NCBI GenBank assembly: GCA_964392245.1
Contig: CAYMOX010000011.1
Coordinates: 1 to 64,000 of the forward strand
Direction: 5' to 3'
DNA from: JAAUUJ01 sp964392245
GTDB lineage: Bacteria > Cyanobacteriota > Cyanobacteriia > Thermostichales > Thermostichaceae
DNA: 64,000 bases
Numbering within the stretch: the stretch's first letter is position 1; every line of letters begins with the position of its first letter. Below are positions 35,108 to 43,244 of the stretch, in pieces. The notes under the pieces were generated by a model. It was not told the DNA's origin. It ran no database searches and saw only the letters and a program-made list of their open reading frames with translations. The position numbers were made by a program, and so were the translations under genes.

Positions 35108-36835
35108 ATGTCTGATTCCGTTCCTGAGAGCCTGCCTGCCCCTGTTACCCGATCAGCCCTAGCTTCTGAAGATGAGCATTCCATTCCGGAGATCCTGGAA
35201 TCCTGCTCTTCAGGTGCCTTTGTGCTGGAAGGGAAAGAGATTTCAGCCCCCAGGTTTCGATTTCTCTACGTCAACCGCTATGCCAGGGTGCAACTGCATC
35301 TCTCCCTCATGGGGAAGGGCCCCTGCCTATCCCTCGAAGATTGTTTGCCTCCCCGTCCAGCTACAGCCCTGCAGCAGTTTAGTTATCTTTGCTGGCAGTA
35401 CAACTGTGCCACCTCCTACGAGGATCAAGTGGGTGACTCCCGCCTCTGGATCCGGCTGGCACCGATGTTCCCCGTCCATTCGGGTTCCATTCGTATTCTC
35501 GGTCTCTGTGGGGAAATGCTTCTGCCGCCGCGACCTGTCCTCACCCTCAAAGAGCAGATCCAGATCCTGCAATGGATCCCCCTTCTAGAACCGGGAGAGG
35601 GATCTGGGGCCATGGAGCAAAGGGCCAGAACCACCCCCAGAGTTGAGGCAGAATGGGCCCTACGGGAAAGTGAGGAGAAGTTTCGGATCCTGGCGGAAAC
35701 GGCGACCTCCGCTATTTTTATCCTGCGGGAGACGTTTTTAGATGTAAATCCTGCCCTCTGCCATCTGACAGGCTACAGCCGCGAAGAACTCCTGCAGATC
35801 CCCTACTGGCAGCTGATGCGCAGTGATGAAGTGCCTACCGCGCAGCGACTCTGGCGGCTCCATTTTCACAGGCGACGTCCTCGGGATCGCTTTGAATTCC
35901 GCATTTGTCATCGCGGCGGGGAGGAACGGTGGGTGGAATGTACCACGGCGTTGATCACCTATCAGGGCAAACGGGCGATTCTAGGAACGGCCTTTGATAT
36001 CACCCATCGCAAACAAACAGAGTTGCAACTGCAGGCCCGTATGCAGGAGCTTCAGACCCTAAATCTGCTGAAGGATGATTTTCTCAGTACGGTCTCCCAT
36101 GAGCTTCGCACCCCCATGTCGAATATGCGGATGGCGATCCATATGCTGAAAATGACATTGGCGAGTCTGAATTCGCACCCCACCCTCACCCCAGAACAAA
36201 ACCGCCGAGCCCAGCGCTATCTAGGGGTGCTTCAGGATGAGTGCAATCGAGAAACTGAACTGATTAATGATCTCCTGGATCTGCAGCGACTGGAGGCAGG
36301 AGCTCAGCTGTTACAGTTTAATCCTCTCGATCTCAATATGTGGTTTCCACATCTGGTGGAGTCATTTGAGGTGCGAGTGCAGCAACGGCAACAAACCCTG
36401 CGAGTCCAACTCCCCTCAACCCTCCCGCTTCTATACACCGATCAGGCCAGTTTGGGGCGGGTGCTTTCAGAACTGCTGAATAATGCCTGTAAGTATTCTC
36501 CACCGGAAGCTGAGATAGCTGTCACTGTGCATCCGGGTGCGTTGACGATTCAATTTGATATCAGCAACAGTGGAATTGAGATTCCTCCCGAAGAACTGCA
36601 CAGGATCTTTGACAAGTTTTACCGCATTCCCAATGGTGATCGCTGGAAGCAGGGCGGAACAGGGTTGGGTCTGGCTCTGATCAAACGGCTGGTGGAGGAA
36701 ATGCAGGGCCGGATCTGGGTCAGCAGCCAGTTGAATGTGACCACATTTAGTGTGGAGTTGCCCTGGAGGCCCGATCATTCTGCCCGCATTTCCCTGCCAG
36801 GAGAGGAAAGTTCCCATGCATCCACAACACCTTGA
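35108..36835 (+). CDS. PAS-domain sensor histidine kinase
   Basis: The 575-residue protein has a roughly 170-residue N-terminal region resembling the DICT/sensor modules of cyanobacterial kinases, a PAS domain (about 190-305, EEKFRILAETATSAIFIL), a HisKA helix with phospho-acceptor His331 (STVSHELRTPMSN), and an HATPase domain with N box (ELLNNACKYS), FDKFYRIP and GGTGLGLALIKRLVEE. There is no membrane segment, so the input is cytoplasmic. No response regulator is nearby. Its last 20 bases overlap yjbQ. Confidence 0.88.
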   Translation: MSDSVPESLPAPVTRSALASEDEHSIPEILESCSSGAFVLEGKEISAPRFRFLYVNRYARVQLHLSLMGKGPCLSLEDCLPPRPATALQQFSYLCWQYNCATSYEDQVGDSRLWIRLAPMFPVHSGSIRILGLCGEMLLPPRPVLTLKEQIQILQWIPLLEPGEGSGAMEQRARTTPRVEAEWALRESEEKFRILAETATSAIFILRETFLDVNPALCHLTGYSREELLQIPYWQLMRSDEVPTAQRLWRLHFHRRRPRDRFEFRICHRGGEERWVECTTALITYQGKRAILGTAFDITHRKQTELQLQARMQELQTLNLLKDDFLSTVSHELRTPMSNMRMAIHMLKMTLASLNSHPTLTPEQNRRAQRYLGVLQDECNRETELINDLLDLQRLEAGAQLLQFNPLDLNMWFPHLVESFEVRVQQRQQTLRVQLPSTLPLLYTDQASLGRVLSELLNNACKYSPPEAEIAVTVHPGALTIQFDISNSGIEIPPEELHRIFDKFYRIPNGDRWKQGGTGLGLALIKRLVEEMQGRIWVSSQLNVTTFSVELPWRPDHSARISLPGEESSHASTTP

Positions 36836-37259
36836 ACGCACCCATTACCAATCCATCCTGCAGATTTCGACCCGACCTGCCTCTTTTCACAGAATCACCG
36901 CCCAGGTGGCGGAGGTGGTGCGCGAGTCTCAGATCCAACTTGGCCTCTGCCACTTGTTTTGCCGACATACGTCCGCCAGTCTCGTGATTCAGGAAAATGC
37001 AGATCCCGATGTTCTGGAAGATTTAGCCACATTTCTGCAAAAATTGGTGCCTGCAGACCCCCATCGCTATCGTCACACGACTGAAGGACCTGATGATATG
37101 CCTGCCCACATCCGCACAGCCCTCACCCATACCTCTGAGATCATCCCGATCCAGCAGGGACGGTTGATGCTGGGGACCTGGCAGGGCATTTATCTCTGGG
37201 AACACCGCAGTCATGCCCACACTCGCGAAGTGGTGGTCCACGTTACAGGCGCTGCTTAA
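36816..37259 (+). CDS. YjbQ-family protein (secondary thiamine-phosphate synthase-like)
   Basis: The 147-residue protein has the UPF0047/YjbQ signature: HTSASLVIQENADPDVLEDL, GPDDMPAHIRTALTHTSE, GTWQGIYLWEHR. E. coli YjbQ has weak thiamine phosphate synthase activity; the natural role is unsettled. GAGGAAAG precedes the ATG, which overlaps the kinase gene end by 20 bases, so the genes are coupled. The stop TAA is part of the GCTTAAC core site where an integron cassette has been inserted; the coding sequence itself is unharmed. Confidence 0.88.
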   Translation: MHPQHLERTHYQSILQISTRPASFHRITAQVAEVVRESQIQLGLCHLFCRHTSASLVIQENADPDVLEDLATFLQKLVPADPHRYRHTTEGPDDMPAHIRTALTHTSEIIPIQQGRLMLGTWQGIYLWEHRSHAHTREVVVHVTGAA

Positions 37260-37339
37260 CGGCAAAGTTGTGCGGCGGTAGATAACCTTGAACTCTCACC
37301 GATAGCCTTTGTACCGTCCGCACCAATGCAGTGTTAGGC
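37254..37339 (-). other. attC recombination site of an integron gene cassette
   Basis: Read on the minus strand the site begins GCCTAAC (R'', 37333-37339) and ends GTTAAGC (R', 37254-37260), both fitting RYYYAAC and GTTRRRY. Inside these, GTGCGGCGGTA (from 37270) pairs over 11 bp with TACCG-CCGCAC (to 37323). Two bases on that arm, 37317 and 37324, are left extrahelical. Unpaired spacers of 6 and 7 bases separate the L and R stems. This is the architecture that integron integrases recognise in folded single-stranded attC. One extrahelical base is C rather than the more usual G. Confidence 0.78.
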
Positions 37340-37355
37340 AATTGTTTTTCAATTG
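37339..37355. repeat. CAATTG-T5-CAATTG hairpin in cassette
   Basis: A perfect 6 bp palindromic pair around five T residues lies next to the attC core (37339-37344 and 37350-37355). It sits 3' of the cassette gene, reads as a hairpin on either strand, and may end transcription. Confidence 0.4.
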
Positions 37356-37404
37356 ATGGGCTTCGTACTTCAGCCCATCCTATCGCGCTACCCATCTTAC
37401 GGGT
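37355..37404. repeat. palindromic repeat unit, left copy
   Basis: GATGGGC...GCCCATC (37355-37379) forms a stem around 11 bases. It is followed by ATCGCGCTACCCATC and TTACGGGTT. The unit is a shortened version of the one at 37749-37819: it keeps both ends and lacks about 20 internal bases. It lies just after the stop of the cassette gene. Confidence 0.6.
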
Positions 37405-37405
37405 T

Positions 37406-37699
37406 TTATCCAGCTTTGGGGCGGAGCTCCAGCAAGAAATTTCTTAGCTGCGCGATGGTATCAGGCCTAGGCTCCTGAATGCCGAAGAATTCTTTATCCA
37501 GACCCTCTACCTCAACGCCAAGTGCCTCCGCAAGAGTATCTTCAAATGCTTCGAAAGCCCCTTCGTCTGCATACCAGGAAGGCGGCATGAGTGCTAGCTT
37601 AAGCCGCAGACTGCCGTCAGTCATCAGGAGAATGATTGTCCCGATGTCAAACTCGTCGAAGTAATATGTTTCTGCAACATCTATATCATCTTCACTCAT
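37406..37699 (-). CDS. acidic 97-residue cassette-encoded protein
   Basis: This is the only gene of the integron cassette. It starts at an ATG with AAGGAG six bases upstream. The product is strongly acidic (many more D/E than K/R) with a probable beta strand pair (FDIGTIILLMTDGSLRLKLALM) followed by helices (AFEAFEDTLAEALGV, TIAQLRNFLLEL). No family is recognised. Small acidic proteins of this sort include immunity and antitoxin proteins, but nothing specific points there. Codon use and lower GC than the neighbours agree with recent transfer. Confidence 0.7.
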   Translation of the reverse strand: MSEDDIDVAETYYFDEFDIGTIILLMTDGSLRLKLALMPPSWYADEGAFEAFEDTLAEALGVEVEGLDKEFFGIQEPRPDTIAQLRNFLLELRPKAG

Positions 37700-37748
37700 G
37701 ATGGCTCCTTAAGTTGAAATCCTTTAGCAAGGTACGGTGCGTCCCAAT

Positions 37749-37819
37749 GATGCGCTTCGTACCTCAGCACATCTTACGAGGTGATGGGTTTCGCTATCGC
37801 TCTGCCCATCTTACGGGTT
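37749..37819. repeat. palindromic repeat unit, right copy
   Basis: The unit contains GATGCGCTTCGTACCTCAGC (37749-37768), a hairpin GATGGGT...GCCCATC (37783-37810) and TTACGGGTT. It shares its outer parts, in the same orientation, with the left copy at 37355-37404, so the cassette gene is bracketed by direct copies of a palindrome-rich repeat. It lies in the 5' leader of the cassette gene. Confidence 0.6.
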
Positions 37820-37831
37820 AAAACTCGTAAT

Positions 37832-37838
37832 GCCTAAC
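37832..37838 (-). other. core site at the 5' boundary of the integron cassette
   Basis: GTTAGGC on the minus strand fits the integron core GTTRRRY. Recombination occurs after its G. The six bases following are complementary to the attC R'' element at 37333-37339. The bases from 37838 to 37925 up to trpB are presumed original host sequence. Confidence 0.65.
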
Positions 37839-37925
37839 TGCCTCTTGGCCTGAATCCGTGATCACCTCTATAGTGTTAGAAATGGCTGCCAGCCATCCGC
37901 AGCTCACATCCAACTTTAGACAATC

Positions 37926-39182
37926 GTGACCCAAACACCTCTTCGTTCCTCCTCCTGGTTCACGGATCACCCGGAGTCCCTCCCTGATGCTCAGGGGCGG
38001 TTTGGCCCCTATGGTGGACAGTTCGTACCCGAAACTTTAATGGCGGCTCTATCGGAGCTGGAGGTTGCCTTTCAGCAACATTGGACTGATCGCGATTTCC
38101 AGAACGAGTTTCACGGGCTGCTGCGGGACTTTGTGGGCAGACCCAGCCCCCTTTATTTTGCCGAGCGACTCACCCAGCATTACGCCGGGCCCCAGATCTA
38201 TCTGAAACGGGAAGATCTCAACCACACAGGTGCGCACAAGATCAACAATGCTCTGGGACAGGCCCTGCTCGCCCGGCGCATGGGAAAACAGCGGATCATT
38301 GCGGAAACCGGGGCGGGTCAACATGGGGTTGCCACAGCTACGGTCTGTGCTCGCTTTGGCCTGGAGTGTGTGATCTACATGGGGGCCGTGGATATGGAGC
38401 GGCAGGCTCCCAACGTGCAGCGGATGCGGCTGCTCGGGGCCGAGGTGCGGGGTGTCGAGGCCGGGACGCGAACCCTGAAAGATGCACTGTCTGAGGCCAT
38501 TCGCGACTGGGTCACCCATGTGGAATCCACCCATTACATTATTGGTACTGTTGCCGGACCCCACCCCTACCCCATGATGGTGCGGGCTTTTCACGACTGT
38601 ATTGGTCAGGAAACCCGAGAACAGTGTTTCCAAACCTGGGGAGGTCTGCCCGATGTCCTGCTGGCTTGTGTGGGCGGAGGATCGAATGCCCTGGGGCTTT
38701 TTCGCACGTTTTTAGCTGATCCCCAGGTGCGACTGATTGGGATCGAAGCTGCTGGAGAAGGGATTGACAGCCACCGCCATGCCGCCACCCTGACTCAGGG
38801 TCGGATCGGGGTCCTGCATGGGGCCATGAGTTATTTGTTGCAGGATGAGGAGGGTCAGGTTCTGGAGGCCCATTCCATCAGTGCAGGATTGGATTATCCC
38901 GGGGTTGGGCCTGAGCACTGCTATCTCAAGGATTCTGGGCGGGCTGAGTATTATAGTGTGACCGATCAGGAGGCCGTGGCGGCGCTCTTGCGGCTCTCTC
39001 GCCTGGAGGGGATCATTCCAGCCCTGGAAACCGCCCATGCTGTCGCTTATCTGGAAACCCTGGCTGCGCAACTCAGCTCCCAGACGCGTATTGTGATCAA
39101 CTGCTCTGGCCGTGGTGATAAAGATCTCAACACCGTACAGACCTATTTACAGGATCACAACCTGACTCTTTCCAGTTTCTAA
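37926..39182 (+). CDS. trpB: tryptophan synthase beta chain
   Basis: The 418-residue PLP enzyme condenses indole with serine. Conserved segments are present: GRFGPYGGQFVPETLM, KREDLNHTGAHKINNA with the PLP lysine, AETGAGQHGVATATV, GTVAGPHPYP, the phosphate cradle CVGGGSNA, and NCSGRGDKD at the end. The start is a GTG at 37926. trpA is not adjacent. The leader has been separated from yjbQ by the integron cassette. Confidence 0.95.
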   Translation: MTQTPLRSSSWFTDHPESLPDAQGRFGPYGGQFVPETLMAALSELEVAFQQHWTDRDFQNEFHGLLRDFVGRPSPLYFAERLTQHYAGPQIYLKREDLNHTGAHKINNALGQALLARRMGKQRIIAETGAGQHGVATATVCARFGLECVIYMGAVDMERQAPNVQRMRLLGAEVRGVEAGTRTLKDALSEAIRDWVTHVESTHYIIGTVAGPHPYPMMVRAFHDCIGQETREQCFQTWGGLPDVLLACVGGGSNALGLFRTFLADPQVRLIGIEAAGEGIDSHRHAATLTQGRIGVLHGAMSYLLQDEEGQVLEAHSISAGLDYPGVGPEHCYLKDSGRAEYYSVTDQEAVAALLRLSRLEGIIPALETAHAVAYLETLAAQLSSQTRIVINCSGRGDKDLNTVQTYLQDHNLTLSSF

Positions 39183-39196
39183 CAGTGCTTTTCTCG

Positions 39197-39230
39197 ACTC
39201 TAGAGGTCAGTTGTTATTATCAGCTAGAGT
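39197..39230. repeat. inverted repeat between trpB and the 39289 gene
   Basis: ACTCTAG (39197-39203) and CTAGAGT (39224-39230) surround 20 bases. No T-run follows in either direction. It may be an operator for the downstream gene; a TACAAT box lies just after it at 39238-39243. Confidence 0.35.
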
Positions 39231-39288
39231 CATCAAGTACAATATCAACCTTCCCCTTTCCAGGCTTGCCCCTTCGCCATAGCTGCTC

Positions 39289-40224
39289 ATGCCATCAGAA
39301 CCTAGACCACCCAGCCGCGATAGCGGGGAGCTGACCCCTCGTCCAGTTCGTCCTGAAGCGCAGCCTGTTAGAGATTCGCGCCAGAGTGGATCGGATTTAG
39401 AACAGGAAGGCGCATCCTCTCCCCAGGATCTCCCCAAGACTGAGTTGCAACCTGCTGCTGTCGAAGGTGCTCAGGAGCCCGAGTCTTCTTCCCCGCGCCA
39501 TCACCCCATTCCTCCCCCCAGTGAGCCTCTCCAGTATCGGGCCATTGGATTGATTAAGGGGCATTACATTCCTTCTGAGGAGCAATTCACCAAAGGAATC
39601 CTGAAGACCGAAGATGGCACAGAGCTGAATGCGGTGCTGCTGGGGCGGGTGATGAACCTGGTGAAGAAGTATCTGGACAGTGATCGTTCTTACCTGTGGG
39701 TGGTGTACCCGCGCACCCGTGAAAAGGCAATAGATTTACATGTCCAGATCATGGGAGTCTGGGCACCAGCAGAAATGGGTCAGCCCTTACCGGAAGAGGC
39801 AGAGCCGGAGCCAGAATCTGACTTCTTTTCCATTCGAGGTGAAGTGGTATTCCAGTCTCAGGCCAAACAGTTCGTGATTGTTAAGATTCGTCAGGCTGGG
39901 AAAAAATCAACCCAAGGGAAGCCCCAGACCTTTAAGCTGCGTCTGCAGGGAGATTTGCCCAGTAAAGCGGTGGGAGCCTTTTGGGACCTGGAGGTCAGTC
40001 GTCAGGGCAGTGAGTTGCAAATTGAGCAGGGAACCCAAGTGGCGGTTCTGCCCAAGCCCCGGAGTAAACCGATCAAATCCCGTCACCATCCACCCGGAAA
40101 GCCTATTCCCAAACATGCGGCTCCTGCCCCCCCCCCACGCCCTCAGGGCAAACCGGAAAAACCCCAGCGTTTTTTCCCTATTCTGAAGCCCATGCGCAAG
40201 AAGCGGCCTGAACAAAATGGCTAA
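39289..40224 (+). CDS. conserved cyanobacterial protein with disordered ends
   Basis: The 311-residue protein has a Pro/Ser/Glu-rich N-terminal 80 residues. A globular core (about 82-175) contains RAIGLIKGHYIPSEEQFTKG and LLGRVMNLVKKYLD, SYLWVVYPRT and LHVQIMGVW. A second beta-rich part (about 183-255) and a basic, Pro-rich tail (KPRSKPIKSRHH...KKRPEQNG) follow. Similar cores occur in other cyanobacteria without known function. The basic tail could bind nucleic acid. Confidence 0.65.
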   Translation: MPSEPRPPSRDSGELTPRPVRPEAQPVRDSRQSGSDLEQEGASSPQDLPKTELQPAAVEGAQEPESSSPRHHPIPPPSEPLQYRAIGLIKGHYIPSEEQFTKGILKTEDGTELNAVLLGRVMNLVKKYLDSDRSYLWVVYPRTREKAIDLHVQIMGVWAPAEMGQPLPEEAEPEPESDFFSIRGEVVFQSQAKQFVIVKIRQAGKKSTQGKPQTFKLRLQGDLPSKAVGAFWDLEVSRQGSELQIEQGTQVAVLPKPRSKPIKSRHHPPGKPIPKHAAPAPPPRPQGKPEKPQRFFPILKPMRKKRPEQNG

Positions 40225-40359
40225 GGGTATGGCTTTCAGGCTATCGCAGTCGAGCCCTCTGCCGACCTGAGGGTTTGGGGACAGAATCTCTGCGGATCTG
40301 CGCGCCTGTGCATGACCATCAGCAGATAAACTACGAGTGAACTGTGTGAGCAATTGAGC

Positions 40360-41463
40360 ATGACCAGGATTTGGCAAGTTTTACAACAACTGGGCATCGG
40401 GATCCTGCTGCTGGTGCTGGTGCTGGGACTCTCGGCCTGTTCAGGTTCCGATTCCGACTCCCCGACAGCGGTTGTGCCTCCACCGCCAACAATCTCGCCG
40501 CCCCCCTCGGATCCGAATGCGGTCACCGTGCCTCTTTTTATTCGTACTGAGGGCGCTGCTAATCTGCGGTTGCTGGGATTACCCGTCAATGTTGGGGGCC
40601 GCGATACCGAACTCCTGGTGGATACGGGATCAGCTGGGATCCGCATTCTTGCCTCTGCGGTGGGAACCTCGGGCTTAGTGCGAACCAATGAACCTGTGGA
40701 TATTAGCTTTGCTGACCAAACCCGTTTTCAAGGAGTGCTGGCCACTGCTCCCTTTTCCATTGGAGGTGTCACTACAGAGGAACCTGTAGGCATTCAGGTG
40801 GTGGATGAGGTGATTTGCACCAGTTCCAGTTGTAGTGCCTCTGCCGATATTTTTGATGGTAGCGGTCCCTTCTTTGGCATTATTGGCATCTCTGTTTCGG
40901 CCCGCACGAACACCCCTGAGATCTTTAGCCCCCTTACGCGCTTGCCTGGGAATTTTGACTCCGGTTATATCCTGCGCACAGCAGGGGGTTTTGAAACTTC
41001 ACAGGGCTTTTTCACGGTCGGTCTGACCCCAAGCAACACGGCTGGGTTCCTGTTCCGGGATCTCGATCAAATTGGCTTCTTTCCAGATGGAACCCCCACC
41101 TGGTCCGATACCCTCTCCGATGTCCTCTACAGTCTGGATACCACAGGATTCTCGGTGCAAAACGTGGAAAGTCTCACGGTCTTTGATACGGGCACTTCGG
41201 ATCTAAGGATTGATCCCGTGGCTCTGGGGGGACAGGTGTTGCAGTTCCCAAGCAACCGCTTTCCTGCTGGCACCGTCCTGCAGATCGATCCGCGCGCCGG
41301 GTTCCTGTATACCGTCAATGTGGGCTCTAATCCTGAAGCAGGACTTGATCGCATTATCGTTACCAACTTCACAGGCCAGCAGGTTTTGGGCAAACCCTTC
41401 TTCTTTGCCTTAGACACCTTGTTTGATATCGATCAGGGACGGATTGGCTTCCGCATTTCCTGA
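40360..41463 (+). CDS. pepsin-like aspartic-protease-fold lipoprotein
   Basis: The 367-residue protein has a lipoprotein signal (LVLVLGLSAC, Cys27) and a Pro-rich linker. Its body carries two DTG motifs in pepsin-like settings: LLVDTGSAGIRI (Asp88) and LTVFDTGTSDLRI (Asp276), about 190 residues apart. In family A1 peptidases each lobe gives one such aspartate. Two cysteines (153, 158) may form a disulfide. Bacterial proteins of this kind (some grouped as DUF3443) are little studied. An exported, lipid-anchored protease or binding protein is likely. The coding sequence ends nine bases before the next start. Confidence 0.72.
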   Translation: MTRIWQVLQQLGIGILLLVLVLGLSACSGSDSDSPTAVVPPPPTISPPPSDPNAVTVPLFIRTEGAANLRLLGLPVNVGGRDTELLVDTGSAGIRILASAVGTSGLVRTNEPVDISFADQTRFQGVLATAPFSIGGVTTEEPVGIQVVDEVICTSSSCSASADIFDGSGPFFGIIGISVSARTNTPEIFSPLTRLPGNFDSGYILRTAGGFETSQGFFTVGLTPSNTAGFLFRDLDQIGFFPDGTPTWSDTLSDVLYSLDTTGFSVQNVESLTVFDTGTSDLRIDPVALGGQVLQFPSNRFPAGTVLQIDPRAGFLYTVNVGSNPEAGLDRIIVTNFTGQQVLGKPFFFALDTLFDIDQGRIGFRIS

Positions 41464-41471
41464 GGCGGTGG

Positions 41472-41999
41472 ATGAATAGCATTCAATGGAGATATACGAT
41501 GAAGCATTGGCAACACGTGATGCGCCCTCACCTCCTGAGACGACTGCTGGGGTGTGTGCTCCTGCTGGGGTTACTAACCTGTTCCTGGACTCTTCCTGCT
41601 GCTGCCATGGCGGTGGGAGATAGATTGCCCTATGCTGCAGGGGTCAAGTTTTTGAAAGGGTCTGGCGAGCAAAAGAGTGAACAGGCTTATACCTACTGGA
41701 GTGAAACCAAAGATCAGGAGAGAGCCACCTATTACGCCAACGAGCAAGATCTGGTCTTTCTGGTGGAGGTCAACAGCCAGAGTCTGTCTCCCCTGGATAT
41801 GAATCCCTATCTGGGCGAGTGCGCCAATACTTCCTATGAAGTGATAGCCTCTGAACCGCTCAGATCCATGACTCTCCATTTTGGTCAACAGGGATGCAAC
41901 GTCACCGTTTACTCCTATGGGATCCCTGGTTTACAGCAGTTAAAGGTCTGGAACAGCGATCTGGTTCCGTCCAAGTTGCAATCGGCCCTGCTGCCATAG
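41472..41999 (+). CDS. exported hypothetical protein
   Basis: The 175-residue protein has a signal peptide (LLGCVLLLGLLTCSWTLPAAAMA, cut near residue 46); starts at 41499 or 41520 would shorten the N-region. The mature part has two cysteines (CANTSYEV and QGCNVTVYSYG) that could pair. No family recognised. It follows the aspartic-protease-like gene by eight bases, so the two are probably co-transcribed. Confidence 0.6.
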   Translation: MNSIQWRYTMKHWQHVMRPHLLRRLLGCVLLLGLLTCSWTLPAAAMAVGDRLPYAAGVKFLKGSGEQKSEQAYTYWSETKDQERATYYANEQDLVFLVEVNSQSLSPLDMNPYLGECANTSYEVIASEPLRSMTLHFGQQGCNVTVYSYGIPGLQQLKVWNSDLVPSKLQSALLP

Positions 42000-42152
42000 T
42001 GCGCAACTGGATGCACGCGATGATCCCCTATGTAAGGGGCTTCATGTCGCCCGGTTCCCTGCTTGACCATGCCATTCTAAGAATTAGAGTGATGTTTTCC
42101 TGTCTAAGTGGAGAACTTCTTCCTTGGTTCATGGACTGTTCGGAGCTTGAGC

Positions 42153-43094
42153 ATGAAAATCGGGCATCTGCTGCTGAGTATGTTGTCACTGGGAATCGTG
42201 ACAGAGGGCTGGATCGGCACTCCCGCCTGGGGGCAAAGCAATCCATCGATTCCTCAATTTGGGCCGGAAGAGCAGATCACCATTTCCGTCTATGAAAAGG
42301 CGAGTCCGGCAGTGGTGACGATTCAATCCCGTGCAGGCGGCTCAGGATCCGGCAGTCTGGTGAGTCCAGAAGGATTGGTGTTGACGAATGAGCATGTGGT
42401 GAGGGGATCCAATGGTCAGGTGCAGGTGACCACCGCTCAAGGACGCCGCTTTCTGGGGCAGGTGATTGCTGTAGATCGTTCCAATGATCTGGCCCTGATC
42501 CGTTTGCAAACCAACGGTGAGCTCTTTCCTACGTTGACGCTGGCGGATCCCAGTGGGATTCGGGTAGGGCAACAGGTGTTTGCCATTGGCAGTCCCTTCG
42601 GTCTTTCCGGGACCCTGACCACCGGCATCTTGAGCAGGGTCGGCAGTAACGGTGATCTGCAGACGGATGCAGCGATTAACCCGGGCAACTCGGGGGGACC
42701 CCTCTTGAACTCTCGGGGTGAACTGATCGGTGTGAATAAGGCCATTCTGAGTGCGGGTCGTGGAGGGAATATTGGCATCGGGTTTGCCACAAATGCCACA
42801 GTCGCAGGCACCTTTATTGCTCAGAATCAAGGCAACACAGGCATGGCAACGGCAGCCTCGGGGCCGCGATTAGGAGTGAGTATCAATACACAAACGCTGG
42901 TGATCCAGGAGATTCAGCCCGGATCAGTGGCCAACCAGATTGGACTGTTACCTGGCGATCAGATTCTGGGTTTGAATGGTCAACGGCTGGTGAGTTTGGA
43001 ACAGCTGCTGCAAACCCTGGATCAACAGCCCAGACGCCTCTTCTTAACGATCAACCGCCGTGGCAATGTGGGAACCATTCAGGTGCAATTTTGA
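42153..43094 (+). CDS. HtrA-type (S1C) serine protease with PDZ domain
   Basis: The 313-residue protein has a signal peptide ending near AWG-Q28, then a trypsin-like domain with the triad His81 (TNEHVV), Asp112 (RSNDLALI) and Ser180 (NPGNSGGPL), and one C-terminal PDZ domain (SVANQIGLLPGDQILGLNG). It belongs to the HhoA/HhoB/HtrA protein-quality-control proteases of the periplasm but is shorter than typical members (about 390-450). GGAG precedes the ATG at 42153. Confidence 0.9.
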   Translation: MKIGHLLLSMLSLGIVTEGWIGTPAWGQSNPSIPQFGPEEQITISVYEKASPAVVTIQSRAGGSGSGSLVSPEGLVLTNEHVVRGSNGQVQVTTAQGRRFLGQVIAVDRSNDLALIRLQTNGELFPTLTLADPSGIRVGQQVFAIGSPFGLSGTLTTGILSRVGSNGDLQTDAAINPGNSGGPLLNSRGELIGVNKAILSAGRGGNIGIGFATNATVAGTFIAQNQGNTGMATAASGPRLGVSINTQTLVIQEIQPGSVANQIGLLPGDQILGLNGQRLVSLEQLLQTLDQQPRRLFLTINRRGNVGTIQVQF

Positions 43095-43244
43095 TCGCTT
43101 TCCCTCAGGTGTGCTAATTTAAAATTTCGTCTTTGTACTAATCCACACGTCCAGTGCCTCGGGTGTCCCCCTTTGATACCGGACCACGGTGTCAGAATTT
43201 GTCGGGATGTGGCTGGGCGGAGGTGTAACCCGCAGGAGATCAAC

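Larger units (their letters stand above)
37260..37837 (-). mobile_element. single integron-type gene cassette (578 bp) without integrase
   Basis: The cassette runs on the minus strand from TTAGGC after the G at 37838 to the G of the attC end at 37260. Its first bases (TTAGGC) are exactly complementary to the R'' end of its own attC (GCCTAA), as required if it was once a circle closed at one core site. The distal GTTAAGC belongs to the host and includes the yjbQ stop codon. It carries one gene (37406-37699) plus palindromic repeats. The likely mechanism is capture at a secondary GTT site by an IntI-type integrase. No integrase gene is in the window. Confidence 0.72.
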
